NCBI GenBank assembly: GCA_963836265.1 | Contig: CAWIIO010000001.1 | Coordinates: 1-64,000 of the forward strand | DNA from: CAIWHR01 sp963836265 | GTDB lineage: Bacteria; Pseudomonadota; Gammaproteobacteria; Burkholderiales; Casimicrobiaceae | Length of the DNA: 64,000 nucleotides | Reading direction: 5' to 3' | Shown: positions 42,201 to 50,748 of the stretch, in pieces | Layout of the letters: each line of letters opens with the position of its first letter | Position numbering within the stretch: position 1 is the stretch's first letter | The notes under the pieces: generated by a model | Databases searched by the model: none | The model's input: the letters and a program-made list of their open reading frames with translations, nothing else | Told to the model about the DNA's origin: nothing | Position numbers and translations under genes: made by a program

Positions 42201-43237
42201 GTGAGGGTCGTGGGATCGAGCCGCTGTCCCGTCGGCGTCACGAACGCGAGTTCGTTGGTGAAGAATTCGTGCTGCGACGTCGTGCCGCGCCAGCCGGCAC
42301 GCCCGGACAGGTGCGCGATCGCGAGCTCCGGCAGCTTCGGGTCGAGCCTCGCCCTGACGTCGGCGAGCTCGAGGTCCGCGACGATCTCGCGAGCCTCGCC
42401 GTTCGCGAACTGGAACCAGAGGCGCAGCGCACCTTTGCCGCTCGTGATCATCGGCGGCAAGGGCAGCCATTCGCGCCACGCCGCGACGTCGGCATAGTCG
42501 AGGCGTACGTAGAGCCGTCCCTGCGTGCTCTGCCACTCTTTGGGCTTCGCACCGCGCACCTCCCCGCGGACGTCGAGCGGTGCAGCGAGCTCCGGTGGCG
42601 GCGTGCCCCTGAGACCGAAGCGATGGTAGCCGAACCGGCTCTCGAGGCGAAACTGGACCCGATCGAGCACGAGCTGAGGAGCGTTGCGGAGGTCGTCGTT
42701 CCAGGTGACGAGCGCGTCGCGGATCACGATCTGGCGCTGGCGCAGAATCCAATCGGTCACTCGCGCGTCGTCGCGTTCGGGATCGATCTCGATGCCTGCG
42801 ATGTGGAGCATTCCCGCGCGATCGCGGCGTACCGAAAGCCGCGGCCGGTCGATCACCAGTTGCTTCAGCCGCAGTTCGAGCAGCGGCAAGGACGTCCACG
42901 CGACGATGAGATCGACTTCGGGCAGCTCGAGCAACGAAACGTCACCGCCGCCGTCGCGGACCCGGAACCCTTCGACGATGATCTTGGGGTTCCACCCGTC
43001 CCAACCAGTCGACAATGCGGCGATCTCGACCGGCTGGCCGAGCTGCCGGGACAACGCTTCCGTCACCGTGTCGCGGTAGGCGTCGACCCGAGGGAACACG
43101 ACGAAGCGCATCGCGAGCAGGGCGAGCGCGAACAGCCCGAAGCCCGCCACGACGACGAGGGCCGCGACGCGGGCGAGTCGGTTGAACGCACGGCGAAGCG
43201 CTGCGGTGGCGCGAGAGGAGGCGCGCGCGGAAGGCAT
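39284..43237 (-). CDS. yhdP: YhdP-family AsmA-like protein
   Basis: This giant protein (1317 residues) belongs to the AsmA/TamB/YhdP group, which forms a beta-rich bridge carrying phospholipids to the outer membrane. One N-terminal membrane anchor is present (VAALVVVAGFGLFALALLAM), followed by the conserved opening VDAYRDTVTEALSRQLGQPV. A long repetitive beta region follows, then DUF3971-type and AsmA-like C-terminal blocks (GVLSLQSLPRRISLDFRDVF, GFAFDDITGNVRVVNGVMST). ATG 43237 is preferred to 43321 because the basic region before the anchor starts there. It is divergent from glnE and coupled to the nitrilase-family gene. Confidence 0.93.
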   Translation of the reverse strand: MPSARASSRATAALRRAFNRLARVAALVVVAGFGLFALALLAMRFVVFPRVDAYRDTVTEALSRQLGQPVEIAALSTGWDGWNPKIIVEGFRVRDGGGDVSLLELPEVDLIVAWTSLPLLELRLKQLVIDRPRLSVRRDRAGMLHIAGIEIDPERDDARVTDWILRQRQIVIRDALVTWNDDLRNAPQLVLDRVQFRLESRFGYHRFGLRGTPPPELAAPLDVRGEVRGAKPKEWQSTQGRLYVRLDYADVAAWREWLPLPPMITSGKGALRLWFQFANGEAREIVADLELADVRARLDPKLPELAIAHLSGRAGWRGTTSQHEFFTNELAFVTPTGQRLDPTTLTATLRDATRDIPASGRVEFDRLQIEPLRDLAAHLPLPEKLRVDLARFAPRGTLAQGRVRWEGPLDAPTALTASSAFDKFGVVARDTLPGASGLTGSFEATLAGGELKLATRAATLEFPRVLSDPIALDSLQGVVSWERKNGRTRVDARALDFANGQGAGSLNGTYRTDSQGPGEIDLVAQLNRADPEQIHRYLPVAASPALRDWLRGSLVKGTIIDVRVKLAGNLAKFPFTDPKSGQFVVTAKGRNVTIAYARGWPALEDVDADVRYDAAGMTIEALRGRTFGLELGRTRAVIADLRAGNPLLSIDGSASGPIPDFLRFVEESPVAAMIGHFTDGAAGAGTGRLALKLSLPLKKPDAKVSGELLLANGELRLPDAPAVTRINGALAFTEDSLHSRNLAIDVMGGPAKLAIAGAERRVRVTGSGTANLGLLRRQYTSAYLDRISGTVDWTIAANVRPGFLAWVLESPMKGAVVELPAPLGKAAGDAVPLRIERQGESAQEGEDRLDVTYGRIAQVAVHRKLAKAGATADRVLLSLGRAAGRPDAARAERSGVWVRGELPQLNVDDWLALRELEKAADNAAADTMPPVAGVDLDVGDLDVFGRQFNELKVVARQSEHDWKLDLHGREIEGMATWSVPDAGMPNGRVVGRLVRFAMPGPSEASAAGSADKGAGAKAGVSGGASPWPEIDIAAESFSSQGRDLGRLEVLAKPQGSEWRIEKLVLSNDDGRIDASGAWRTQGRQQQTKLDVALDAQDAGVFLTRFGYPDALQGAPTRIDGQLAWAGAPNEFDYPTLTGTLRVAVGPGRFVKIEPGFGKLLGVLSLQSLPRRISLDFRDVFSDGFAFDDITGNVRVVNGVMSTDNLALVGPAAKVNIAGDADLARETQRLTVRVQPSLSGGVSAGAALLFLANPIVGAAVGAGSLLAQKVLKDPIEQIFSYQYMVTGGWSDPVVTRSGTAVVSVAPGTPGSPVESTVR

Positions 43238-43353
43238 AATAGAGCTGCTCCCACGCATTGTAGCGGATACGTTGCCCGTCGCCGGGTGTGGGAGGGTGCG
43301 CGTGCTCCCGGGCGCGCTCACCTGCGTGCGTGCTGCCCCGTTCTCCTCGTCCC

Positions 43354-46110
43354 ATGCCCTCCGTCAAGGATCTCGCCGCCGCGCTCGAGTACAGCCGTTA
43401 CGCGACGCAAACGCTCGCCGCGCACCCGGAGGAGCGCGCGCGGCTCGAGGCCACGCTCGACGCACCGTATGCGTGGGCAGCCACCAGGCCGGAAGTGGCC
43501 GCCGCGATCAGTACGGGCGATGGCCCCGGCCTCGCCGCCGCGCTGCGCCGAGTGCGTCGCCGTGTCTACCTGCACACCCTCGCCCGCGATCTCACTGGCC
43601 GCGCCGGGCTCGCCGAGGTCTGCTCCGATATGACCGCGCTCGCGGAGATGGCGACGCGCGCGGCAGTCGCGCTGCACCACGCAGCGCTCGGGGCCGAGCA
43701 CGGCGAGCCGCGCGACGAGCACGGCGTCGCGCAGGAACTCGTCGTCATCGGCATGGGCAAATTGGGCGGAGCCGAGCTCAACGTCTCGTCGGACGTCGAC
43801 CTGGTCTTCGCCTACCCGGACAGCGGCGAGACCGACGGCACCCGATCCATTTCGAATCGCGAATTCTTCGACCGGCTCGGCCGCCGCGTCATCGCCGCGT
43901 TGAACGACGTGACCGCGGACGGGTTCGTCTTTCGCGTCGACATGCGGTTGCGGCCATACGGCGAGTCCGGACCGCTGTCGGTGCCCTACGCGGCGCTCGA
44001 GCAATACCTTGTCACGCAAGGGCGCGCGTGGGAACGCTACGCCTGGTTGAAGGCACGCGCGCTGACTGGGGCCCGGCACGACGAGCTCTACGCCCAAATC
44101 ACGCCGTTCGTGTTTCGGAAGTACCTCGACTACGACGCGTATGAAGGTCTGCGCGAGATCCACCGGCAGATCAGGGAGCAGGTCAAGCGCCGCGACTATG
44201 CGCCGGACATCAAGCTCGGCCCGGGCGGCATTCGCGAAATCGAGTTCATCGTACAGGCGCTGCAGCTCGTCCGGGGCGGGCGCGAAACCGCGTTGCGCGT
44301 CCGCGGCACGCAACGCGCGCTGGACGCGATCGCCGCGCGGGGACTTCTTCCCGAGTCCGCGGTATCGGCGCTGCGCAATGCCTACGTCTTCCTGCGCAAC
44401 GTCGAGCACCGGCTCCAGTATCGCGACGACCGGCAGACACAGATGCTTCCATCTGACCTCGCCGAACGCGCCGCCTTGGCGAGAGCCTCCGGCTTCCCGA
44501 GCTCGGCCGCTTTCGATGCGGCGCTGGCGGTGCACCGCGACGCGGTAACCACGCAGTTTGCCGCCGCCTTCGGAGACGCCGATGCCGGCGGCGCGAATGC
44601 ATCGATCGCCGTACCCGCTGCTGCCTCCGCAGCCCATGGCGCGATCGACCTGGCGAAACTCGCGGCGGTCTGGCGCGGCGATGCGAGCCCCGACACCGCG
44701 CGCGACCGGCTCGCGGCCATCGGTTATGCGGATCCCGAGCGTCTCGTCGCCGACCTCGCGCGTTTTCGCGCGAGCAGCCGCTACGTGCAGCTTCCTGCGC
44801 TGTCGCGGCAACGTATCGACGCGCTCGTTCCTCAGCTTCTCGCGGTGGCGGCGACCGAACGCGTGCCGGGCGCCGACGCCCAGGTCGTGCTCCGCCGACT
44901 CGCCGACCTACTCGAAACAGTGAGCCGCCGCAGCGCTTATCTCGCTTTGCTGACCGAGCATCCGCCCGTGTTGCCGAGACTCGCGCAGCTGATGGGCGCT
45001 TCCGCCTGGGCAGCGGACTACCTGACCCGACATCCGCTGCTCCTGGACGAGCTTCTAGACGCGAGGGTGCTGCTTTCGGAACCCGATTGGGACGCCTGGC
45101 GAGCCGAGCTCGCGCAACTCATGAACGAAAGCGCGGGCGATGCAGAGCGCGAGATGGACGCGCTGCGACATTTCCAGCACGCCCAGACGTTTCGCTTGCT
45201 CGCTCAGGACTTGGCGGGACTCCTCAGCGTCGAGCGTCTGGCCGATCATCTGTCGATGCTCGCGGATCTCATCATCGCGGCCACCACGAAGGCCACGTGG
45301 GCGCACCTCGCCTCTCCCGCCGCGGCGCCACCGAGATTCGCCGTCATCGGCTACGGGAAGCTCGGCGGCAAGGAGCTGGGCTATACATCGGATCTCGACC
45401 TCGTCTTCATCCATGACGATCCCGACGAAACCGCGGCCGAGCGCTACGCGCGATTGGCGCAGCGGATCATCACCTGGCTCACCGCGACGACCGCCGCGGG
45501 GGCGCTCTACGAGACCGACGTGCGGCTGCGTCCGGACGGCGCGGCCGGGCTTATGGTTTCCTCGCTCGCGTCGTTCCGGCGCTACCAGCGCGAACACGCG
45601 TGGGCGTGGGAGCACCAGGCATTGACGCGCGCGCGGTTTGTCGCGGGCGATGCAACGATCGGCGCCGCCTTCGAAGCCGAGCGCGAGGCGATCCTGCGGC
45701 TGCCACGCGATCGAGCCAAGCTGCAGCAGGACGTCGTCGACATGCGGCGCCGGATGGCAGCCGGGCATCCCAACCGGACGGCTCTTTTCGACGTGAAGCA
45801 CGACAGCGGTGGCATGGTCGATGTCGAGTTCGCGGTTCAGTTCCTGGTCCTCGCGCGCGCGGCCGAGCACCCGGCACTCACGCGCAATGTCGGCAACATC
45901 GCGCTGCTGCGAATGGCCGGCGAACTCTCGCTCGTGCCGACGACGATTGCGCGCGGCGCCGCCGATGCGTATCGCGACTACAGGCGAGCGCAGCACCAGG
46001 TCCGCCTCACCGGCGCGCCCCACGCGCGGGTCCAACCCGAGACGCAGGCGGTGCGACGCGCCGCGGTGCGCGCGCTGTGGGAACAGGTCTTCGGCGCGAT
46101 GTGGGCGTAG
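43354..46110 (+). CDS. glnE: Glutamine synthetase adenylyltransferase
   Basis: GlnE adds AMP to glutamine synthetase or removes it, under control of PII. The 918 residues have two nucleotidyltransferase domains. The N-terminal deadenylylase has VVIGMGKLGGAELNVSSDVD and DVDLVFAYP. The C-terminal adenylylase has VIGYGKLGGKELGYTSDLDL and DLDLVFIHDD. Linkers contain GPGGIREIEFIVQALQL and SGGMVDVEFAVQFL. ATG 43354 fits the family start, MPSVKDLAAALEYSRYA. The PII gene lies about 11 kb to the right in this window. Confidence 0.96.
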   Translation: MPSVKDLAAALEYSRYATQTLAAHPEERARLEATLDAPYAWAATRPEVAAAISTGDGPGLAAALRRVRRRVYLHTLARDLTGRAGLAEVCSDMTALAEMATRAAVALHHAALGAEHGEPRDEHGVAQELVVIGMGKLGGAELNVSSDVDLVFAYPDSGETDGTRSISNREFFDRLGRRVIAALNDVTADGFVFRVDMRLRPYGESGPLSVPYAALEQYLVTQGRAWERYAWLKARALTGARHDELYAQITPFVFRKYLDYDAYEGLREIHRQIREQVKRRDYAPDIKLGPGGIREIEFIVQALQLVRGGRETALRVRGTQRALDAIAARGLLPESAVSALRNAYVFLRNVEHRLQYRDDRQTQMLPSDLAERAALARASGFPSSAAFDAALAVHRDAVTTQFAAAFGDADAGGANASIAVPAAASAAHGAIDLAKLAAVWRGDASPDTARDRLAAIGYADPERLVADLARFRASSRYVQLPALSRQRIDALVPQLLAVAATERVPGADAQVVLRRLADLLETVSRRSAYLALLTEHPPVLPRLAQLMGASAWAADYLTRHPLLLDELLDARVLLSEPDWDAWRAELAQLMNESAGDAEREMDALRHFQHAQTFRLLAQDLAGLLSVERLADHLSMLADLIIAATTKATWAHLASPAAAPPRFAVIGYGKLGGKELGYTSDLDLVFIHDDPDETAAERYARLAQRIITWLTATTAAGALYETDVRLRPDGAAGLMVSSLASFRRYQREHAWAWEHQALTRARFVAGDATIGAAFEAEREAILRLPRDRAKLQQDVVDMRRRMAAGHPNRTALFDVKHDSGGMVDVEFAVQFLVLARAAEHPALTRNVGNIALLRMAGELSLVPTTIARGAADAYRDYRRAQHQVRLTGAPHARVQPETQAVRRAAVRALWEQVFGAMWA

Positions 46111-46227
46111 AACCTGGGCGTTCCATTCCCGACGCCTGGCGGCCGCTGCCACGGGAACCGCGGGACCGCGCCGGTCGATTGCGGGGATCGGGTAAGATTC
46201 GCCTCTTTGGGCCGAGGGAGTTCCCGG

Positions 46228-47151
46228 ATGTCGATGGCAGACCGCGACGGTTGGATCTGGTACGACGGCAGGATGGTGCCGTGGCGCGAGGCCAACACCC
46301 ACGTGCTGACGCACACGCTTCACTACGGATTGGGCGTGTTCGAGGGGGTGCGCGCGTACAAGACCGTCGCCGGCCCCGCGATCTTCCGGCTGCGCGACCA
46401 CACCGACCGCCTCTACCGCTCGGCTCAGATCTTCGGGATGAAGATCCCGTATTCGAAAGACGAGATCGACGCAGCGCAACTCGCCTGCGTCCGCGACAAC
46501 AAGCTCGATGCCTGCTATATCCGGCCGATCGCCTTCTACGGCTCGCAAGCGATGGGCGTCGCGGCCAAGTCCAATCCGGTGCGGGTCGCGATTGCCGCGT
46601 GGCCGTGGGGCGCCTATCTCGGCGCCGAGGGACTCGAAAAAGGCATTCGCGTCAAGACCTCGTCGTTCACGCACCACCATCCGAACATCACGATGTGCAA
46701 CGCCAAGGCCGTCTGCAACTACGCGGTCTCGATCCTCGCGAACCAGGAAGCCACGCACGACGGCTACGAGGAAGCGATGCTGCTCGATCCGCAGGGTTTC
46801 GTCTGCCAGGGATCGGGCGAGAACGTGTTCATCGTCCGTGGCGGCAAGCTGCAAACGCCGGATCTCTCCGGCGGCGCGTTGAACGGCATCACGCGCGACA
46901 CGATCATCACCTTCGCGGGCGAGCTCGGCATTCCCGTCGTCGAGCGACGGATCACGCGCGACGAGGTCTACCTCGCCGACGAAGCGTTCTTCACCGGCAC
47001 CGCCGCCGAGGTGACGCCGATCCGCGAATACGACAACCGCGTCATCGGCGAAGGGCGGCGCGGTCCGGTGACGACCAAGCTGCAGGCGCTTTTTTTCGAC
47101 GCCGTCAACGGCCGCAGTCCGTCGAAGAAGGCGTGGCTTGCGCGGGTATGA
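46228..47151 (+). CDS. ilvE: Branched-chain amino acid aminotransferase
   Basis: IlvE makes valine, leucine and isoleucine from their 2-oxo acids with PLP. The 307-residue class IV transaminase has DGWIWYDGRMVPWREANTHV, LHYGLGVFEGVRAYKT, and the PLP-lysine in NAKAVCNYAVSILA. It also has the class IV block GSGENVFIVRGGKLQTPDLS, then LNGITRDTIITFAGE. ATG 46228 is used, because the seven residues before it are unlike the family. The following zinc finger and waaF genes are its usual neighbours in this class. Confidence 0.95.
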   Translation: MSMADRDGWIWYDGRMVPWREANTHVLTHTLHYGLGVFEGVRAYKTVAGPAIFRLRDHTDRLYRSAQIFGMKIPYSKDEIDAAQLACVRDNKLDACYIRPIAFYGSQAMGVAAKSNPVRVAIAAWPWGAYLGAEGLEKGIRVKTSSFTHHHPNITMCNAKAVCNYAVSILANQEATHDGYEEAMLLDPQGFVCQGSGENVFIVRGGKLQTPDLSGGALNGITRDTIITFAGELGIPVVERRITRDEVYLADEAFFTGTAAEVTPIREYDNRVIGEGRRGPVTTKLQALFFDAVNGRSPSKKAWLARV

Positions 47152-47172
47152 GCGCTGCACGGCCACCCGAAG

Positions 47173-47202
47173 GCGCTCGCCCCCTCCTCGGGAGGGGGGC
47201 GC
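47173..47202. repeat. GC-rich hairpin after ilvE
   Basis: CCCCCTCC (47180-47187) pairs with GGAGGGGG (47191-47198) over a three-base loop, and flanking GCGC arms extend it. No T-run follows, so it is not a standard terminator. It may be a dispersed repeat or an mRNA-stabilising hairpin. Confidence 0.4.
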
Positions 47203-47250
47203 TGCCCAGGCAGTGGGCGAGCCTGGGGGAGGTTACCCAATGAGCGTGCA

Positions 47251-47451
47251 ATGATGGCCGTCAAGGACGTCGCTGCGGTCGAGGTCACGCCTGCGGACCT
47301 CCCCGTGTACTGCCCGAATCCGCAGATGCCGCTATGGTCGTCCCATCCGCGCGTCTTCCTTCCCATCGAGGACACCGGCGAGGCGATGTGCCCGTACTGC
47401 GGCACCCGCTATCGGCTGAAAGGCGGGCCGCTGACCGGGGCTCACCACTGA
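47251..47451 (+). CDS. Zinc-finger (zf-CHCC) domain protein
   Basis: This 66-residue protein has the Cys-His-Cys-Cys spacing of the zf-CHCC family: Cys in LPVYCPNPQMP, His in SSHPRVFLPIE, and the pair in MCPYCGTRYRLKGG. The family includes a mitochondrial complex I subunit, but the bacterial stand-alone role is unclear. Either of two consecutive ATG codons could start it. It lies between ilvE and waaF, an arrangement usual in betaproteobacteria. Confidence 0.88.
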   Translation: MMAVKDVAAVEVTPADLPVYCPNPQMPLWSSHPRVFLPIEDTGEAMCPYCGTRYRLKGGPLTGAHH

Positions 47452-47502
47452 GGCACCGCTTGCATCCGTTGCGGCGATCGCAACCGGCGCTACACTCGAT
47501 CG

Positions 47503-48558
47503 ATGGAACGCATCCTCATCGTCGCGCCTTCGTGGGTTGGCGACGCCATCCTGTCGGAGCCCCTGCTGGCGCTGGTGCGTGATCCCTACGAGGAACCGAT
47601 CGTCGACGTCCTCGCGGCGGCTTGGTGCGCACCCGTGTACGCGCGCATGCGCGGCATCGGCCGCATCATCGAAACCACGACCGGACACGGCCGTTTCGAC
47701 TGGCGCGCCCGCCGGGCGCTCGCGCGGCTCGTCTCCGCCAACGGTTATGCGCGCGCGATCGTCCTCCCGAATTCGTGGAAATCGGCGCTCATCCCGTGGC
47801 TTGCGGGCATCCCGCGCCGCACCGGCTACATCGGCGAGATGCGCTGGGGCCTGTTGAACGACATCCGGCGCCTCGATCGAAAGGGATTGCCGCGGCTCGT
47901 CGACCGCTTCGCCGCGCTCGCCGTCAAGCCGCACGAGTTGGTTCCGATGCCGCCGCGGCCTGTGCTGGTCCCCGACGCGACCAATCGGGCCGGCGCGGTC
48001 CGCAAGCTCCGTCTGCGCGCCGACCGCCCCGTCGCGATCCTGTGCCCGGGCGCCGAATTCGGGCCCGCGAAACGCTGGCCGCCGACCCATTTCGCGGATC
48101 TCGCGGCGAAGTTCCTCGCCGACGGCATGCAGGTGTGGCTGGTCGGCTCGCCCAACGACAAGCTCGCCGCCGAATCGGTGCTGCAGGCCGCCGGCGAGTC
48201 GGCACCGCGCCTGCGCGATCTCACCGGGCACACTGACCTCGGGACCGCCATCGACCTCCTCTCGCTCGGTTCCGTCGTGGTCAGCAACGATTCCGGGCTG
48301 ATGCATGCCGCTGCCGCGGTCGGCGTGCCGATGGTGGCGTTGTTCGGCTCGTCGTCGCCCGTCTACACGCCGCCGCTGTCTTCGACCGCGAAGATCGCGA
48401 AGATCCAGATCGCGTGCAGCCCCTGCTTCAAGCGAGAATGCCCGCTGGGACACTTCAAGTGCATGCGCGATCTCCGGCCGTCGACGGTGTATGATCTCGC
48501 GCGCTCGGCGCTGACGCCCGAGTCGGCGGACGCCGATGCCGCGCCGCCGCTGCCCTGA
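47503..48558 (+). CDS. waaF: Lipopolysaccharide heptosyltransferase II
   Basis: WaaF adds the second heptose to the LPS inner core. The 351 residues show the GT-B family 9 pattern: ILIVAPSWVGDAILSEPLLA, VLPNSWKSALIPWLAGIPRR, CPGAEFGPAKRWPPTHFADL, and VVSNDSGLMHAAAAVGVPMV, then ALFGSSSPVYTPPL. The C-terminus has the CSPCFKRECPLGHFKCM cysteine set typical of the family. It indicates a Gram-negative cell with heptose-containing LPS. Confidence 0.95.
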   Translation: MERILIVAPSWVGDAILSEPLLALVRDPYEEPIVDVLAAAWCAPVYARMRGIGRIIETTTGHGRFDWRARRALARLVSANGYARAIVLPNSWKSALIPWLAGIPRRTGYIGEMRWGLLNDIRRLDRKGLPRLVDRFAALAVKPHELVPMPPRPVLVPDATNRAGAVRKLRLRADRPVAILCPGAEFGPAKRWPPTHFADLAAKFLADGMQVWLVGSPNDKLAAESVLQAAGESAPRLRDLTGHTDLGTAIDLLSLGSVVVSNDSGLMHAAAAVGVPMVALFGSSSPVYTPPLSSTAKIAKIQIACSPCFKRECPLGHFKCMRDLRPSTVYDLARSALTPESADADAAPPLP

Positions 48559-48580
48559 TCGCGCCCAATCGCAGAGCCTC

Positions 48581-49015
48581 ATGGCCAAGGTCCGCACCCC
48601 GCCGATCTACACGACGCCGTCCGACGTGGCGCTCGCGTTCTACCAGGCCTTCGAAGCGCGCGACCTCGATGCGATGATGGCCACCTGGGCCGAGGACGAG
48701 GACATCGTCTGCGTGCACCCGGGCGGCTCGCGAATGGTCGGCTACGACGCCGTTCGCGCGGGCTGGGAACAGCTCTTCGCTGGCGACACGCGCCTCGCGT
48801 TTCGGCTGGACCAGATCGTCGTGATCGAGACCGTCGGCCTCGCCATGCAAAGTGCGGTCGAGCACATCACGTCGGGAGGTGAGCGCACCCCGCGCGGCGC
48901 CGCGATCTGCACCAACGTCTTCCTGCGCACGCCATCGGGTTGGCGCATGGTGATGCACCACGCCTCGCCCGCACCGGCAATGGCCGATCCCGAAACCAAG
49001 GGGCCGTTCCACTAG
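48581..49015 (+). CDS. NTF2-like/SnoaL-type protein
   Basis: This is a cone-shaped alpha+beta barrel domain of the SnoaL/DUF4440 kind, 144 residues. It has SDVALAFYQAFEARDLDAMM, EDIVCVHPGGSRMVGYDAVR, WEQLFAGDTRLAF and GWRMVMHHASPAPA. Such proteins bind small hydrophobic ligands or act as enzymes, and no catalytic set can be assigned. ATG 48581 is used. The frame could begin at 48536, but that part overlaps waaF in another frame. Confidence 0.82.
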   Translation: MAKVRTPPIYTTPSDVALAFYQAFEARDLDAMMATWAEDEDIVCVHPGGSRMVGYDAVRAGWEQLFAGDTRLAFRLDQIVVIETVGLAMQSAVEHITSGGERTPRGAAICTNVFLRTPSGWRMVMHHASPAPAMADPETKGPFH

Positions 49016-49161
49016 TCTAGAGGCATGTCGAGCTTACTGTCGCGCATGCGACGGAAGCGAATCGGGCGCAGTTCAAGGCGTGTGCCCGAAGACATACCGA
49101 GAGTATGGCACGGGCACGCAACACAGCAATGCGCCCCGGTCACCCCCCGCCGCTGGCGCCG

Positions 49162-50625
49162 CTACCCCGTCCCTCCCACCGTCAGTCCGTCGATCTTGAG
49201 TGTCGGCTGGCCGACGCCCACCGGAACGCTTTGCCCGTCCTTGCCGCAGGTGCCGATCCCGGAATCGAGCTCGAGATCATTGCCGACCATCGACACGCGA
49301 GTCAGCGCGTCGGGACCGTTGCCGATCAAAGTCGCGCCCTTGACCGGATAGGCGAGCTTGCCGTTCTCGATCTTCCACGCTTCGGCGGCGGAGAACACGA
49401 ACTTGCCGCTGGTGATGTCGACCTGTCCGCCGCCGAAGTTGACCGCGTAGAGGCCATCGTCGACCGAGGCGAGGATCTCGGCCGGCTCGAGCGTTCCCGC
49501 GAGCATGATCGTGTTGGTCATCCGCGGCATCGGCAGGTGCGCAAACGATTCCCTTCGGCCATTGCCCGTCGGCGCAACGCCCATCAGCTTCGCGTTCTGC
49601 CGATCCTGCATGTACCCCTTCAGCACGCCGTCCTCGATCAGCACGTTGCGTTGCGTTGCGTTGCCCTCGTCGTCGATATTGAGCGAGCCCCGACGCCGAT
49701 CGATCGTGCCGTCGTCGACGACGGTGATGCCCCTTGCGGCGACACGCTGCCCGACTCGCCCCGAGAAGGCGCTCGTTCCCTTGCGGTTGAAGTCGCCCTC
49801 GAGGCCGTGACCGATCGCTTCGTGGAGCAGGATGCCTGGCCAGCCGTGACCGAGCACCACGGTCATCGTCCCCGCGGGTGCGTCGCGCGCAGTCAGATTC
49901 AGGACCGCCTGATCGACTGCCTGCGCGGCGTAGCGCTCGATCACGTCGTCGGTAAAATAGCCGTAGTCGACGCGCCCGCCGCCGCCGGCATAACCTTGTT
50001 CGCGCCGGCCGTCGGCTTCGACGATGACGGACAGCGACACGCGGACGAGCGGCCGCACGTCGGCGGCGAGCATTCCGTCGCTTCGCGCGACCAGCACCGC
50101 CTCGTACTCGCCGGCAATCGACGCGACGACCTGGGTGACGCGCGGATCGCGCACGCGGGCCAGCTGCTCCAACCGCTCCAGCAGCGAGACTTTGGCATCA
50201 TCCGGGAGCGACAGCACCGGATCCCGCGCCCTGTACAGCGCATGCGCGGCGCCGAGGCGCCCGATGGGAGCGTGCGCGGATTGTCCCTGCCGCGCGATGG
50301 CCCGCGTCGCCGCCGCCGCTTCCTCGAGCGCCGCGAGCGTGATGTCGTCCGAATAAGCGAACGCCTGCCGTTCGCCCACGACGGCGCGAATCCCCACGCC
50401 CCGGTCAATGGAGAACGACCCGGACTTGACGATGCCTTCCTCGAGGCTCCAGCTTTCGGTTCGCGCGTACTGGAAATAAAGGTCGGCGAAGTCGACGTCG
50501 TGGGTGTGGATCGAGGCCAGAACGTGCGAGAGATGGGCGTCGTCGAGCCCCGCGGGTTGCAGGAGCAGGCAGCGCGCCTCGTCGAGAAGCGCACCGGCGA
50601 CAACGGGAACGGAAAGATCGGTCAC
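49162..50625 (-). CDS. tldD: Metalloprotease TldD
   Basis: TldD and TldE form a heterodimer that degrades unfolded peptides and processes microcin B17-like precursors. Only TldD has the zinc site, seen here as HEAIGHGLEGDFNRKGTSA. Other family parts are FADLYFQYARTESWSLEEG, RGVGIRAVVGERQAFAYSDD, AYPVKGATLIGNGPDALTRV and GTCGKDGQSVPVGVGQP. GTG 50625 (487 residues) replaces the longer frame to 50733. The partner gene tldE is not in this window, and the usual yhdP-nit-tldD adjacency is broken. Confidence 0.95.
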   Translation of the reverse strand: MTDLSVPVVAGALLDEARCLLLQPAGLDDAHLSHVLASIHTHDVDFADLYFQYARTESWSLEEGIVKSGSFSIDRGVGIRAVVGERQAFAYSDDITLAALEEAAAATRAIARQGQSAHAPIGRLGAAHALYRARDPVLSLPDDAKVSLLERLEQLARVRDPRVTQVVASIAGEYEAVLVARSDGMLAADVRPLVRVSLSVIVEADGRREQGYAGGGGRVDYGYFTDDVIERYAAQAVDQAVLNLTARDAPAGTMTVVLGHGWPGILLHEAIGHGLEGDFNRKGTSAFSGRVGQRVAARGITVVDDGTIDRRRGSLNIDDEGNATQRNVLIEDGVLKGYMQDRQNAKLMGVAPTGNGRRESFAHLPMPRMTNTIMLAGTLEPAEILASVDDGLYAVNFGGGQVDITSGKFVFSAAEAWKIENGKLAYPVKGATLIGNGPDALTRVSMVGNDLELDSGIGTCGKDGQSVPVGVGQPTLKIDGLTVGGTG

Positions 50626-50748
50626 GGAAATCCTTCGACGCGAAAACGCGGCATGCGTTTCGCCGGGGGCGAAAACGGTATTGTCGGCGCTTTGTCCGCC
50701 CGACGGCAAGCGGCGATGGCCGCGCGACCGCAAGGGGATTGGCGTCGA

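Noticed and set aside
41024..43633. 869-codon plus-strand open frame opposite yhdP
   Set aside because: Antisense shadow. The minus-strand protein has clear YhdP features and this one has none.
47173..47202. Intrinsic terminator after ilvE
   Set aside because: The stem is strong but no T-run follows on either strand.
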